From assembly GCA_963665925.1 (NCBI GenBank), contig OY762511.1, forward strand, positions 2,790,001 to 2,854,000: 64,000 nucleotides of DNA. Direction: 5' to 3'. The notes beneath the pieces were generated by a model. The model was not told the DNA's origin, did not search any database, and was given only the letters and a program-made list of their open reading frames with translations. Every line of letters begins with the position of its first letter. Position 1 is the first letter of the stretch. The stretch is from G963665925 sp963665925. GTDB taxonomy: Bacteria > Bacillota > Clostridia > Peptostreptococcales > Acidaminobacteraceae. The position numbers were made by a program, and so were the translations under genes. Positions 1 to 8,978 of this stretch are shown here, piece by piece.

Positions 1-15
1 GGCTTTAGGTTCAAC

Positions 16-186
16 AGGTAACACGCCAGTTCCCAATATTGAAACAAGCTGAAGGTCACATCTTTTGCGCGGGCAGTTGCTCGGAAACGTAGATTCAATG
101 CTTTGACAGTGTAGAGAAGTAAAAGAAACGGCAAAAGCTGCGCCAATAAACGTGTTTCAACATCGGGAACTGCGGGAACGTTAGGC
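16..186 (+). repeat. attC site 1, class III (end of a truncated nc1 cassette)
   Basis: R'' AGGTAAC (16-22), L arms CAGTTCCC/GGGAACTG, core GTTAGGC (180-186). It closes an ORF-less nc1 cassette whose body lies left of the window. The inner AACATTGAAAC / GTTTCAACAT arms pair and the ~100 nt between form the loop. Confidence 0.85.
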
Positions 187-275
187 GGCATGAATTGCTT
201 AGTGCATAATAATTACTAAGATGATCATTTGGGATAGGATAAGGTTCTTCAAAACATGAAAGGGCGGTGGAAGTT

Positions 276-3200
276 GTGAACAAAAAAGTACTGCGTTCCG
301 ATTACGGTGCAACGTCTGCTTTTAAGGGCTTTAGGTGTCAGACTTTATTTATAGTAAACCAATTATTTGAAAAATCTGGACAGCAGTTTGAATTTCAGCC
401 TGAAGGCGTAGAAGATTTAGCTAAATATAAGGAGAAAAAGCTCTGTGAAATTATACAAGTTAAAAATTATTCCACCCCTTTATCTCTTTCAGACTTATCT
501 CCAAGTAAGAGCGATTCATTTTTAAGAAGGTCGTTAGAGTATATTAAAAGTGATCCTCAAGTCAAAATAAGACTAGTATCTTTTGGTAAATTAGGATCAG
601 AATTAGAGAATGCATTTAGCAATGTAAAAGAAGATGTAGAGCGTGTTACTGCAAAATTGAAGGACAAAGGCTATACCCAGGTAGAGATTAACCAGTTACT
701 TTCAACTATAAAACTTGAGTCTGTAGATGAAATGACAATTGTTGATGAAACAATAAGAAAAATTGGCGAACACACTCAAATTAAAGCGGATAAATCAGTA
801 TCTTTTGATTTGCTTATGAACTGGATTTATCAATTATCCGAAACCAAAGGATTTATTAGTCGTGAAAAATTAATAGAGAAAGTAAATGAAATTGGCCTAT
901 TTTTAAATGAGAGAGTAAGTTTTCATAATCAATTTGGTACTTCAGTAATACCACTCAAAGCAACTGAAATAGATGATTTGAAGAATCAAAAACTACAAGA
1001 AGAGTTTCATAATGGTGTTTCAGCAAGGTATGAACACATTCTAGTCGGTGCTGACATTATTAGAGAATCAGTTCAAGACAAGATCACTTCTGGCTTTGAC
1101 GTTTCCGACTTTGTTATTGTACATGGTGCATCCGGACAAGGAAAAAGTACGGCATGCTATAGACATTTATATTCAACTTATCCAAGTGCAACCATGTATC
1201 AGATAATTCCTATTAAAGATGAAAAGGGCATGTTAGAAATTGTAAGTACAGTAAGGGGCATGGTTAAATCGAGTGGATTTAATCTAGTTTTTTATATCGA
1301 TGTAAGCTCAAATGATGAAAACTGGACTCAGTTAGGCGCTCAGCTTTCTAGAGTTGAAGGAGTTAAAGTCCTAGCTTCAATCAGAGAGGAAGACTGGAAA
1401 AGATCAGTCATTAAAAATCACATTGTTAAATTCTATGATGTTGAGTTGAATTTTGATGAAAAAGAAGCCCGCCTTGTATTCGAGAGAATTCATAATAGAA
1501 ATGGAAAGACTTCTGAGTTCTTAGATTTTGAAAGTGCATGGAATCAGTTTGGTTATTCTGGACCCTTATTAGAATTTGTATACCTAGTGCAAAAAGGTGA
1601 ATCTTTACATGATCGATTAAGGGGACAAATATCTAGAATTGAGGATGAAGTGCGGAGGGGCTACGATCCAGAACAATTGACATTACTTAGATTAGTTTCA
1701 TTAGCGGGTAGTTTTGGTACAAGTGTAGATCTAAAAAAGTTACTAGATAAATTAAATCTTAAGTCTCCCAAACGTACTCTTGAGATATTTGAAAAGGAGT
1801 ATTTAATTGCTGTAAAGGATGAGCGTTTGATTAGTTCCGTCCATCCAATTAGATCAAAACTTTTAACGGAAATCTTGTGCGATGAGTTTATTTACTCTAA
1901 ATTAGAAACCGCCGTAGAGTGTGCAATGGTAACTAATGAACATGAAATATTTGAGTTTTTTACAAGCTTTGTAATAGATCAAGCCCCTTCAAAGAATCAA
2001 TTTTTACAGATGTGTAATTTTAAACTTAATACTTGGGAAGGTTATCTTGGAGTCATAAGGAGTCTTCTTTGGTTTGGTGTCAAAAATTATGTAGATGAAC
2101 ATGTTGATGTGTTTGAAGAAGCATATGAGAAGATTGGAGAGTCATATATTTACGCACTTGGTGTAGATATAGCATCAGCTATGCATATTGACATAGAAGA
2201 CTCTATTCTTAATTTGGAAGGAATTCGTCAAGAGTTTAAAGAGTTTATTTTGAGTCTTAGAAGCAGAATGGAAGATAAGAAGTGGATATTTGAGTGTTTA
2301 AAAGATTGGATTGAAAATTCAGATACTCCTGATCAAATTCATTATGAGGAATCAGAAATCACTTCATTTGGGCAAGTAATATTCTGGTTAAACAGAATGG
2401 AAATTGAAAAGGATATTAATTTCAAAAGATTACAATTGAAAGACCAAATTGAGAAACTAAGTATTTTTGCTTTATCAGATTTAACTCAAGGCTTGGCTGT
2501 GTATAATGCTGAGAGTGCGGAGTTACTAATGGCAATCCGCAAAGATATTGTAGATAAGTTTAGAGTAATTAATAAAATTGTTTACCTTAATGACACACCT
2601 GACGAAATAAGTGTTGAATCAATTATTGACTATGAAAGAAGTGAAAATGATAAGAATGTTGAGACTAAAAATTATGTTCATTCAATGACGATGAACAATG
2701 TAGAGTTATTAAGAAAAATTTATCCTGAAAAGAGCTTATACAATCACAAAGGTTTTGGGTGGAGAAATGGTCTGATTCCAGAAATGCATGATGATAGTAT
2801 TAAAGGGATTCCTAAAGAAAACATACCGAACGAGTGGCTTGTTGATTTGAATAAGACCTATAATAATTTAAGTGCATTCCATTTCAGATATGATACATGG
2901 AATGAATATTTAGACCAAGTTATGAGTATTAGAGAATATGTATTAAAATATGCAGAAGAATTAATTGTTGCAATAAATGCATATTTCAGAATAAGAAAAA
3001 ACACAGGAATTTTTGTAAAACGACTTCAAAGTAACTTGTTGACAGACCTTAGTAATGTTCTCAAATCTAACTCATCCTTACCGAAAAGTGAACTTGATAA
3101 GTTGGGACGCTACAGTGAATGGAATGAAAAAGAAGATCAAGACAAGAAGATAAGGCATCAATTTCTTTTTCTCCAACGGTATAAACCATTTCGAAAGAGC

Positions 3201-4439
3201 ATGAGAGACTACCTGAGTAAATTTAGAAATTTTGCAAATCAATCTACTCAAGTTTATGAGTTTTTGGATGTGACAAAAGGTATTTCTAATAAAAGAAAAA
3301 AAGCATTAGTTGAGCATTTGAATAATAAAAATACGAATATAGAACATGTGTTGAGACTATCAATTATTAATCTTGATGATTTTATTCTGAATTTGTATGA
3401 TCTTCAGAATGAGTTTGATAATCTGTTTGCTGATTACTATGATAGATCGACTTTGGAAGAATTAAGAGAAAAAGAGAGCACATTATTTATAAAACTATCA
3501 TTGATGTGGAGAAAAGTAGTAAATGAGGAGTTCAGTGTTAGCCAAGATATTTCAAAAGTTGTAGATATGGAAAAAATGAGAATTACAAATAGATTCAAAG
3601 AAGATATTGACATGGTATTGGCTGAACTAAAAGATGAGGATATTGATGTAAAATCATTTAATTTAGAGTGTACTCCTAAAGGAACTGTTTATTTTACTTA
3701 TGATACTAATAATCCTTACGATTTTTTAATTGGTACAGAGAGGATTCTTGAGAAAATATTTCCTTTATTTGAAAACATTGAAGTTACAAATGAAAAGAGA
3801 CTGCTAATAAATACCTTATGGAAATCACTATGTTTCATACCATTGTATCGTGGCAAAATGATAAATACAATTTTCTATAGAATTGATATATGGGTTTTGC
3901 TAAACAAGAAGATTGATGAAATAAACATTATTAATTTGCATGCAGAGAATATTGACAGTAAGAGAAGACATGATCTTGGTATTGATACGTGGGCGAATAT
4001 TGATAAACTCGATAGTGCACAAACTATGATTCAAAATATTAGTGAAGCTTATTTTATTTTTTGTAACATAGCTGATTTAATTGAGTTTAATGATGCAATA
4101 GATGATCTAGGAGTTTCTATATTAGAAGAACATTTGAGCAGTAAATCGAATATACTCTCAAAATCTTTAGATATTGCAGCTAAAGAGCTTATTTGCATAA
4201 AAGATTATGTTATAGAACTTAATGAAGTCAATGAAAGTGAAGAGTTGTTAGCGAGTGTTTTATCAGATGTGTTTGAATATTTTGATGTAGTTATAGGAGA
4301 GATATCATTTAATAAGGAAAGTTTAGAGAAGGTAAAGGATAACTTTTCAATGTTACTTGAAAGTTGCTCACAAGTATTAATTTTATGGGCATCGATAATT
4401 ATTGATACAAAGATTGAAAGTACACAGAATAATGAATAG
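276..4439 (+). CDS. Large nuclease-STAND-like P-loop NTPase, candidate anti-phage effector
   Basis: 1387 aa, far longer than a usual integron cassette gene. The N-terminus shows a restriction-endonuclease-like pattern of the DUF4297/Cap4 type: GFRCQ near residue 18, E43, D47 and the QVK motif at 61-63. A Walker A loop GASGQGKST follows near residues 284-292, and FYIDVSS about 60 residues later is a Walker B candidate. The remaining ~900 residues look helical and match no family I recognise, as expected for a sensor region. STAND NTPases with an N-terminal nuclease (Avs-type) sense phage proteins and cut DNA; that role here is inference. GTG 276 is preferred because GGTGG lies 5 nt upstream; GTG 267 is the alternative. 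It is the only gene of its cassette, which opens GTTAGGCGG and closes CCGCCTAAC. Confidence 0.65.
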   Translation: MNKKVLRSDYGATSAFKGFRCQTLFIVNQLFEKSGQQFEFQPEGVEDLAKYKEKKLCEIIQVKNYSTPLSLSDLSPSKSDSFLRRSLEYIKSDPQVKIRLVSFGKLGSELENAFSNVKEDVERVTAKLKDKGYTQVEINQLLSTIKLESVDEMTIVDETIRKIGEHTQIKADKSVSFDLLMNWIYQLSETKGFISREKLIEKVNEIGLFLNERVSFHNQFGTSVIPLKATEIDDLKNQKLQEEFHNGVSARYEHILVGADIIRESVQDKITSGFDVSDFVIVHGASGQGKSTACYRHLYSTYPSATMYQIIPIKDEKGMLEIVSTVRGMVKSSGFNLVFYIDVSSNDENWTQLGAQLSRVEGVKVLASIREEDWKRSVIKNHIVKFYDVELNFDEKEARLVFERIHNRNGKTSEFLDFESAWNQFGYSGPLLEFVYLVQKGESLHDRLRGQISRIEDEVRRGYDPEQLTLLRLVSLAGSFGTSVDLKKLLDKLNLKSPKRTLEIFEKEYLIAVKDERLISSVHPIRSKLLTEILCDEFIYSKLETAVECAMVTNEHEIFEFFTSFVIDQAPSKNQFLQMCNFKLNTWEGYLGVIRSLLWFGVKNYVDEHVDVFEEAYEKIGESYIYALGVDIASAMHIDIEDSILNLEGIRQEFKEFILSLRSRMEDKKWIFECLKDWIENSDTPDQIHYEESEITSFGQVIFWLNRMEIEKDINFKRLQLKDQIEKLSIFALSDLTQGLAVYNAESAELLMAIRKDIVDKFRVINKIVYLNDTPDEISVESIIDYERSENDKNVETKNYVHSMTMNNVELLRKIYPEKSLYNHKGFGWRNGLIPEMHDDSIKGIPKENIPNEWLVDLNKTYNNLSAFHFRYDTWNEYLDQVMSIREYVLKYAEELIVAINAYFRIRKNTGIFVKRLQSNLLTDLSNVLKSNSSLPKSELDKLGRYSEWNEKEDQDKKIRHQFLFLQRYKPFRKSMRDYLSKFRNFANQSTQVYEFLDVTKGISNKRKKALVEHLNNKNTNIEHVLRLSIINLDDFILNLYDLQNEFDNLFADYYDRSTLEELREKESTLFIKLSLMWRKVVNEEFSVSQDISKVVDMEKMRITNRFKEDIDMVLAELKDEDIDVKSFNLECTPKGTVYFTYDTNNPYDFLIGTERILEKIFPLFENIEVTNEKRLLINTLWKSLCFIPLYRGKMINTIFYRIDIWVLLNKKIDEINIINLHAENIDSKRRHDLGIDTWANIDKLDSAQTMIQNISEAYFIFCNIADLIEFNDAIDDLGVSILEEHLSSKSNILSKSLDIAAKELICIKDYVIELNEVNESEELLASVLSDVFEYFDVVIGEISFNKESLEKVKDNFSMLLESCSQVLILWASIIIDTKIESTQNNE

Positions 4440-4455
4440 AAACGCAATTAAAACC

Positions 4456-4585
4456 GCCTAACACGACAATTACCAACATGCCCCTTTGAGAAATCAGAGG
4501 GGTTATTCTATAGAGTGTTATGGTAAAATATAACTAATGAGTAAGAAAAAGAAGGGGCACATCGGCAATTGCGGGAACGTTATAT
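4456..4585 (+). repeat. attC site 2, class II
   Basis: R'' GCCTAAC, L arms CAATTACC/GGCAATTG (one mismatch), core GTTATAT (4579-4585). The spacer holds the hairpin CCCCTttgagaaatcAGAGGGG and the extended -10 TGGTAAAATATA. Confidence 0.9.
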
Positions 4586-4675
4586 GAAAATTTTTACTAG
4601 TGTTTTGTGAAACTAACATCCTAGGGTATAATATATACATAGAAATTATTTCAAAAGAATGAGAGGTGATCAGAG

Positions 4676-4849
4676 ATGACATTATCAGAAAAGCTAGTTA
4701 AGGAATTTGAAGAGCTAAATCCAAATCATCAAAATGAAGTAATTGATTTTGTTGAGTTTCTTAAAGCTCGTGAATCTAAGAATATTGAGAACTTAATGGA
4801 TCAAGTCATTGATGATAATCTTGAGGCATTGAAGGAGCTTGCTAAATAA
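4676..4849 (+). CDS. Putative antitoxin partner of Doc-type toxin
   Basis: A 57-aa acidic protein (MTLSEKLVKEFEEL...). The SD GAGAGGTGA precedes the ATG, and the stop codon overlaps the toxin start (TAATG at 4847-4851), so the two are translationally coupled. Size, charge and position before a Fic/Doc gene fit an antitoxin. The N-terminal helical stretch resembles DUF2281-like antitoxins rather than classical Phd; the family is not certain. A TATAAT box at about 4628 suggests an own promoter. Confidence 0.7.
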   Translation: MTLSEKLVKEFEELNPNHQNEVIDFVEFLKARESKNIENLMDQVIDDNLEALKELAK

Positions 4850-5226
4850 TGAAGACAATAACACTAGAGCAAGTTCAAGTCTTTCATACAAAGCTCATAA
4901 ATAGAACTGGTGGATTAGATGGTGTAAAAGATATGGGACTTGTTCAAAGTGCCTTAGAACGACACAAAGCAACTTTTGATGGAGTAGACTTATATCCTAC
5001 GATAATTGATAAAATTGCTGTTACAACTGTAAGCCTAGTTAGAAATCATGGGTTTTTAGATGGAAATAAAAGAATCGGCGTTTCTGTCATGGTTCTATTA
5101 ATGAAAATGAACAATATTGAGGTAGGATATACTCAAAATGAACTTATTGAACTAGGATTGGGTCTAGCAAGTAATAGTTTAGATGAACAACATGTGATAG
5201 AATGGATAAAGAATCATATAATATGA
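4849..5226 (+). CDS. doc: Fic/Doc-family toxin (death-on-curing)
   Basis: 125 aa with the Fic-family active-site motif HGFLDGNKR at residues 67-75 (HxFxDGNKR). In Doc proteins this motif transfers phosphate from a nucleotide to EF-Tu; whether this one acts the same way is inference from family. The length is typical of Doc (about 126 aa). The start overlaps the antitoxin stop by one base. Toxin-antitoxin cassettes are common stabilisers of large chromosomal integron arrays, and this pair fills the whole cassette between attC 2 and attC 3. Confidence 0.85.
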   Translation: MKTITLEQVQVFHTKLINRTGGLDGVKDMGLVQSALERHKATFDGVDLYPTIIDKIAVTTVSLVRNHGFLDGNKRIGVSVMVLLMKMNNIEVGYTQNELIELGLGLASNSLDEQHVIEWIKNHII

Positions 5227-5242
5227 ACCCGTAAAAATCATC

Positions 5243-5375
5243 ATATAACACGCCAATTCCCAACATGCCCTTCTGAGAAATCAGTAGGGTTGTTTTGTAT
5301 ATAGTTATGGTAAAATATAACTAATGAGATATAAAAAAGAAATGGGCACGCTCGGGAACTGCGGGAACGTTATGT
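5243..5375 (+). repeat. attC site 3, class I
   Basis: R'' ATATAAC (the cassette opened GTTATAT), L arms CAATTCCC/GGGAACTG with one mismatch, core GTTATGT (5369-5375). Extended -10 TGGTAAAATATA in the spacer, after a CCCTtctgagaaatcagtAGGG hairpin. Confidence 0.88.
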
Positions 5376-5463
5376 ACCATAATTTACTTAGTCTAAGTTA
5401 AGACAAATAGTACATGGAGTCCTATAGAAGTATATTAGTAATTGTAAATTGTGAGGTATTAAA

Positions 5464-6249
5464 ATGGATGGAATAATTTTAGGTGTTGCATCATCAATAG
5501 TAGCTACGATTCTTTATAAAATGTTTAGTTTTGATTCGATAGTTGAAAAAAATCATGCTCATTATTTATTATTGAAGGAAGAAAAAACGCAGATAATGAT
5601 ATATATTAAACCGCTTCTTCTCTCCTTAGCAGTAGGATTTTTTATTGACTTTACGCATATATTTAGATTTGATTATATGTCTTTTATTAAAAAAATGATT
5701 CAACCAATAGTAATTCACGAGCATATATCCGACTATTTATCTTTGATTATTATTATTGTTGGAGTATCGAGCGTAGTATTTTTGTTTATAAAAAAATTAG
5801 AGAGAGAAATTGAAAAAGTACGAACTACCAAAAGTGGAGAGAGTACAAATGGAATAATTATAATGTGGATAATTCTTCTTGCTAGTCATGTTGGATACAC
5901 AATTAGTTTGTGGAGATCTGAGAGCATAGTTCTGTCACTGTTTATAGCTTTTACTATTTTTCAAGCATATCTTTTGATTCTTTTTAACTCAATTAAATCA
6001 AGACAAATAAGTTTAGAAAGTAAGATTTTTAAGGTGAAAAATCTCCATGATGGTAAGACATATCATTCAAAGATTAATGAAATTAGCTTTATTGGTGAGA
6101 AAGCAATAATTTGGTCAGATACCAAACTGGTAACTGTATCTAATTTTGAGTTAGAGTTAATTGAAAGTGATTTTATAAATAGTTCAAAATATAAATGCTT
6201 GTCTGAAAATGTACAAAGAATAAAATCTGCTAGAAATCAGTCCGTGTAA
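5464..6249 (+). CDS. Multi-spanning membrane protein of unknown function
   Basis: 261 aa. Hydrophobic segments near residues 3-20, 45-62, 89-108, 132-148 and 154-175 predict about five membrane passes, followed by a soluble C-terminal domain of ~80 residues (from about VKNLHDGKTYH). No family recognised. Weak SD (GTGAGG) upstream of ATG 5464. It is the sole gene of its cassette. Membrane proteins without known family recur in this array. Confidence 0.7.
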   Translation: MDGIILGVASSIVATILYKMFSFDSIVEKNHAHYLLLKEEKTQIMIYIKPLLLSLAVGFFIDFTHIFRFDYMSFIKKMIQPIVIHEHISDYLSLIIIIVGVSSVVFLFIKKLEREIEKVRTTKSGESTNGIIIMWIILLASHVGYTISLWRSESIVLSLFIAFTIFQAYLLILFNSIKSRQISLESKIFKVKNLHDGKTYHSKINEISFIGEKAIIWSDTKLVTVSNFELELIESDFINSSKYKCLSENVQRIKSARNQSV

Positions 6250-6269
6250 TAGAACGCGTAAATTACAGC

Positions 6270-6400
6270 ACATAACACAGCAATTCCCAACAAATGCCAT
6301 GTTACAAATATGTTTATGATTGTTTTGAAGTTCGAGTTGTAGAAACAGCTAATGTTGTTGAAAAAGTGGGCATTCATCGGGAATTGTGGGAACGTTATGT
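6270..6400 (+). repeat. attC site 4, class I arms with an unusual spacer
   Basis: R'' ACATAAC, L arms CAATTCCC/GGGAATTG, core GTTATGT (6394-6400). The spacer differs from its neighbours: no CCCC/GGGG terminator hairpin and no TGGTAAAAT box. An apparent start codon at 6294 lies inside the site. Confidence 0.85.
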
Positions 6401-6425
6401 GCAATTCAATTTTGAGGTGATTGAT

Positions 6426-7226
6426 ATGAAAGAGTACGGATTTTTAAATAATGAATCCAATGAAATAATTGCAGAGTTTATGAAGTTTTATAGTTTATCC
6501 TCGATACCTCAGTATCGCGCGGCAATTACCAGATATTGTGAATGTTTTAATGTGAAAAGTATTAGAGAGATTACTTCAGACCAATTCCTGAGCTTTAGTG
6601 ATAAGAACCTTTATATAGAATGGTTTATTAAGTATCTTTACGCATATGATCGGCTATTTGAAGAGAACGGATTTCCTAGCAACTGGCATAAAGATGATAT
6701 ATTTGAACATTTTCAAAATAGACTAAAGCCAAAGAGAAAAGAAAGCCTTAAAGAAATAATCTTAACTACTGATTTGATTTCAAATATAGAGAATCGATTA
6801 CTAGATATTGATGAAGATTCTAATGACTTTATATGGGTGTTGGCGTGGTACATGTTATTTAATACAGATATTAGAGTTGACGAATTGAAAAACACCGATT
6901 GTAAAAACTTTGACGGTGTTGATTTAATTAGTTCACAAGACAACAGATACTTTATACCACAAAAGTACCGTGTTTTTATTAGTCGTAGAATGGAGCGAAA
7001 AGAGTATACTAAGTTTCAACAGTTGAATAAATACATAAAATTAATTGGGGAAATGGTTGGAATTAACAATCTGACTCCAGGGGAAGTAAAAAGGGCTAGA
7101 GACAGAAATATGTTAATGTGTCCAAACTGTTCAAGTATTAACCCTGCAAAAGACGAATACTGGTTCATAGTAAATGGTAGAATTGTATGTACAGATTGTG
7201 CTGCTAATAACGAAAAAAAAAACTAA
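6426..7226 (+). CDS. Tyrosine-recombinase-like protein with C-terminal zinc ribbon
   Basis: 266 aa. Residues ~10-100 resemble the helical core-binding (SAM-like) domain of phage-type integrases. Residues ~145-170 (AWYMLFNTDIRVDELKNTD) resemble the first catalytic block of tyrosine recombinases, with an Arg where the first catalytic Arg sits. The His-x-x-Arg block and the nucleophilic Tyr are not visible. Instead the protein ends in a four-Cys zinc ribbon (CPNCSS...CTDCA). It may be a DNA-binding protein derived from a recombinase rather than an active one (inference). The start ATG 6426 is chosen for the GAGGTGA upstream; the longer frame begins inside attC. The gene lies 11 nt before the DUF3883 gene. 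Confidence 0.5.
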   Translation: MKEYGFLNNESNEIIAEFMKFYSLSSIPQYRAAITRYCECFNVKSIREITSDQFLSFSDKNLYIEWFIKYLYAYDRLFEENGFPSNWHKDDIFEHFQNRLKPKRKESLKEIILTTDLISNIENRLLDIDEDSNDFIWVLAWYMLFNTDIRVDELKNTDCKNFDGVDLISSQDNRYFIPQKYRVFISRRMERKEYTKFQQLNKYIKLIGEMVGINNLTPGEVKRARDRNMLMCPNCSSINPAKDEYWFIVNGRIVCTDCAANNEKKN

Positions 7227-7237
7227 ATAGCGTAAAA

Positions 7238-7687
7238 TTGAGAAATTCTGAAACGGTTAAGAATAATTTTCAAATTGACTTTAAGAATTTACAAGAGCTT
7301 AAAGAAAATATTGGGAAGCTCGGAGAAGAGTATGTATATAGACACGAGTATGAAAAATTGAAAGGAACAAAATATCAATCACAAATTGATAAAAGTAAGT
7401 CTCAAGATCATACAAATGGTTACGATATATTATCATATACAAAAGCTGGTGTTGAAATTCATATTGAGGTTAAGTCTACCTTATATGATTCAGAAGTATT
7501 TTATATAACTGAAAATGAGCTGAGTGTTTCTGAAAGAATGAAAATGGAAGAGAAAGTATATAAAATATATCGAGTTATTAACTTAGCGGATTCAGACAGA
7601 ACTGAAATTCATATAATAAGTGATGTCAGTAGAGAAAATTTATGTATCGAGCCAATAGTCTATAAAGCAAAATTGAACAACACATAA
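7238..7687 (+). CDS. DUF3883-domain protein (PD-(D/E)XK nuclease-like)
   Basis: 149 aa. The order GKLGEEYVYRHE, then NGYDILSY, then IHIEVKSTL, then FYITENEL matches DUF3883, a restriction-endonuclease-like fold with a conserved E...D...ExK core (GYD, IEVKS). Such domains occur at the ends of restriction and defence proteins; here it stands alone. The start appears to be TTG 7238 with no clear SD, which suggests coupling to the upstream recombinase-like gene; MKMEEK further in is an unlikely alternative. The two genes share one cassette. Confidence 0.6.
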   Translation: MRNSETVKNNFQIDFKNLQELKENIGKLGEEYVYRHEYEKLKGTKYQSQIDKSKSQDHTNGYDILSYTKAGVEIHIEVKSTLYDSEVFYITENELSVSERMKMEEKVYKIYRVINLADSDRTEIHIISDVSRENLCIEPIVYKAKLNNT

Positions 7688-7811
7688 CACAGCAGTTCCC
7701 AAAATGCCCCTTTGTTTATACGAAGTGGCATTTATTACACTAGTTTATGGTAAAATATAGTATACGAGTCATAGCGAGTGGGGCACATCGGGAACTGTGG
7801 GAACGTTATGT
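7682..7811 (+). repeat. attC site 5, class I
   Basis: R'' ACATAAC overlaps the stop of the DUF3883 gene. L arms CAGTTCCC/GGGAACTG, core GTTATGT (7805-7811). Spacer: hairpin ATGCCcCTTTg...cGAAGtGGCAT followed by TTTATT, then TGGTAAAATATA. A good reference copy of the combined terminator-promoter site. Confidence 0.92.
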
Positions 7812-7836
7812 GCCATTGTTGAAGAGGATAGATTTC

Positions 7837-8568
7837 ATGAAGAAATATTTGATTATAATTTTATCGCTATGCATTATCTATCTAGCTACATCAATGAGCG
7901 AGGGTGATCAGCCTTCAAATGATATACCATGTAACTTTATTTTTGAATCTGTAGAGAGTAATACCGATTATCTCGATGAGCTTGAAATTTACTTATATAA
8001 AAATTCTAAAGAAATACTAGAAGACTTACAAATAGAAACACCTGAAATCATCACAATCACCTTCTATTCATCAAAAGCTGAGTATCAAAATTCTCTTAAT
8101 AGGATATTTGAAGATTATGAAATAGGACATGCAAAAAGTAGGACAGAAATCGAAATGGTAAGTCCACTTGCATCGGATATAAACATATCAAAAGAAGATA
8201 TGTTTAAAGTTGTTGTTCATGAAGTAACACATTGCTACATGAATCAGAAGTATGAGAAAAGCATTAATCAAGTATGGTTGTGAGAGGGTTTAGCAGTTTA
8301 TGAAGCGAGACAATTTAGTAATATTGACAAGCTTTCATATGGTGAGATACCTACGATAAGTGAATTTATGAACTCTTCTAGCAAATTGTTCTTGGCATAT
8401 AAATATGGATTTGACTTATTTAGTTTTATTATTGAAGAGTATGGCAGTGGCTCAATATTAGAATTAATAGAAAGTGATGGTAATCTAGAGAAAGCATTGG
8501 GAATAAAAACAGAAGATTTCGATAGTGGCCTCAAAAGATATTTTATGAGGAACTATAAGATTGAGTAA
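7837..8568 (+). pseudogene. Gluzincin-like metalloprotease interrupted by in-frame TGA
   Basis: Reads MKKYLIIILSLCIIYLATS (signal peptide or membrane anchor), then VVHEVTHCYMN (HExxH zinc motif), then QVWL-TGA-EGLAVYEARQF in the same frame (stop at 8281-8283), ending at 8568. In peptidase-MA/M1-like gluzincins the downstream motif is usually WLSEGLA, whose Glu is the third zinc ligand, so the TGA most simply replaces a Ser TCA. TGA is an ordinary stop elsewhere in the window (e.g. the Doc gene), so recoding is unlikely. SD AGAGG precedes ATG 7837. The upstream product would lack the third ligand and be inactive. Confidence 0.7.
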
Positions 8569-8585
8569 AACTCTTCAGCAACAGC

Positions 8586-8716
8586 ACATAACACAGCAAC
8601 TCCCGACATGCCACTAGAATAAAGTATATGGGAGTTGCCAAGTAATTTGATTAGAAAAAAGCAAGTGATTTTTTAGCAGCTATAAGGCACGCTCGGGAGT
8701 TGTGGGAACGTTAAAC
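8586..8716 (+). repeat. attC site 6, class I arms, divergent spacer
   Basis: R'' ACATAAC (the cassette opened GTTATGTGC and ends GCACATAAC). L arms CAACTCCC/GGGAGTTG covary with other sites. Core GTTAAAC (8710-8716). No extended -10 in the spacer. Confidence 0.85.
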
Positions 8717-8978
8717 GTAATTAAACAAAGTGTAGTGTTTCGCGAAGTCATGAGAAAAAACCGGATTACCGACATACGTCGCTAATGTCTTCTTTTATTA
8801 CTATTCAAGAACCTGTCTAATGTAGCTCAGTATTCTACGAAGTAATAAAGCTAGTTTCACCTTGCACATGCCAAGCGTATTTCGGGCTAGCCATTGTCTA
8901 GTTTTCTTGATCCCAAAATTAATGAAATGCAGCAAGAGCAAGTTACTTAATAATAGGAAGCAGTTTGAGATTTACTAC
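8711..8978 (+). repeat. ORF-less cassette nc3
   Basis: A ~390-bp cassette (with its attC) and no credible gene. It carries TTACCGACATACGTCG, a variant of conserved block 1 of nc1 and nc2, and TAGTTTTCTTGATC, a variant of block 2. It is therefore a diverged third member of the same non-coding family. Opens GTTAAACG and closes CGTTTAAC. Confidence 0.55.

Noticed and set aside
16..186. Reading attC sites as REP/BIME or MITE repeats
   Set aside because: The cassette-specific complementarity between R'' and the previous core, and the covarying L arms, are specific to attC.
6294..6425. Longer N-terminal extensions starting inside attC sites (also at 7747, 18885, 26889, 34079)
   Set aside because: They translate attC arms and have no SD; an internal start with a good SD exists in each case.
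6426..7226. Calling this the integron integrase
   Set aside because: It lacks the catalytic His/Arg block and Tyr, has no integron-specific extra domain, and sits inside the array as cargo.
8281..8283. TGA recoded as an amino acid
   Set aside because: TGA ends other genes in the window (e.g. the Doc toxin and hamA), and Trp is encoded by TGG throughout; a nonsense mutation is simpler.
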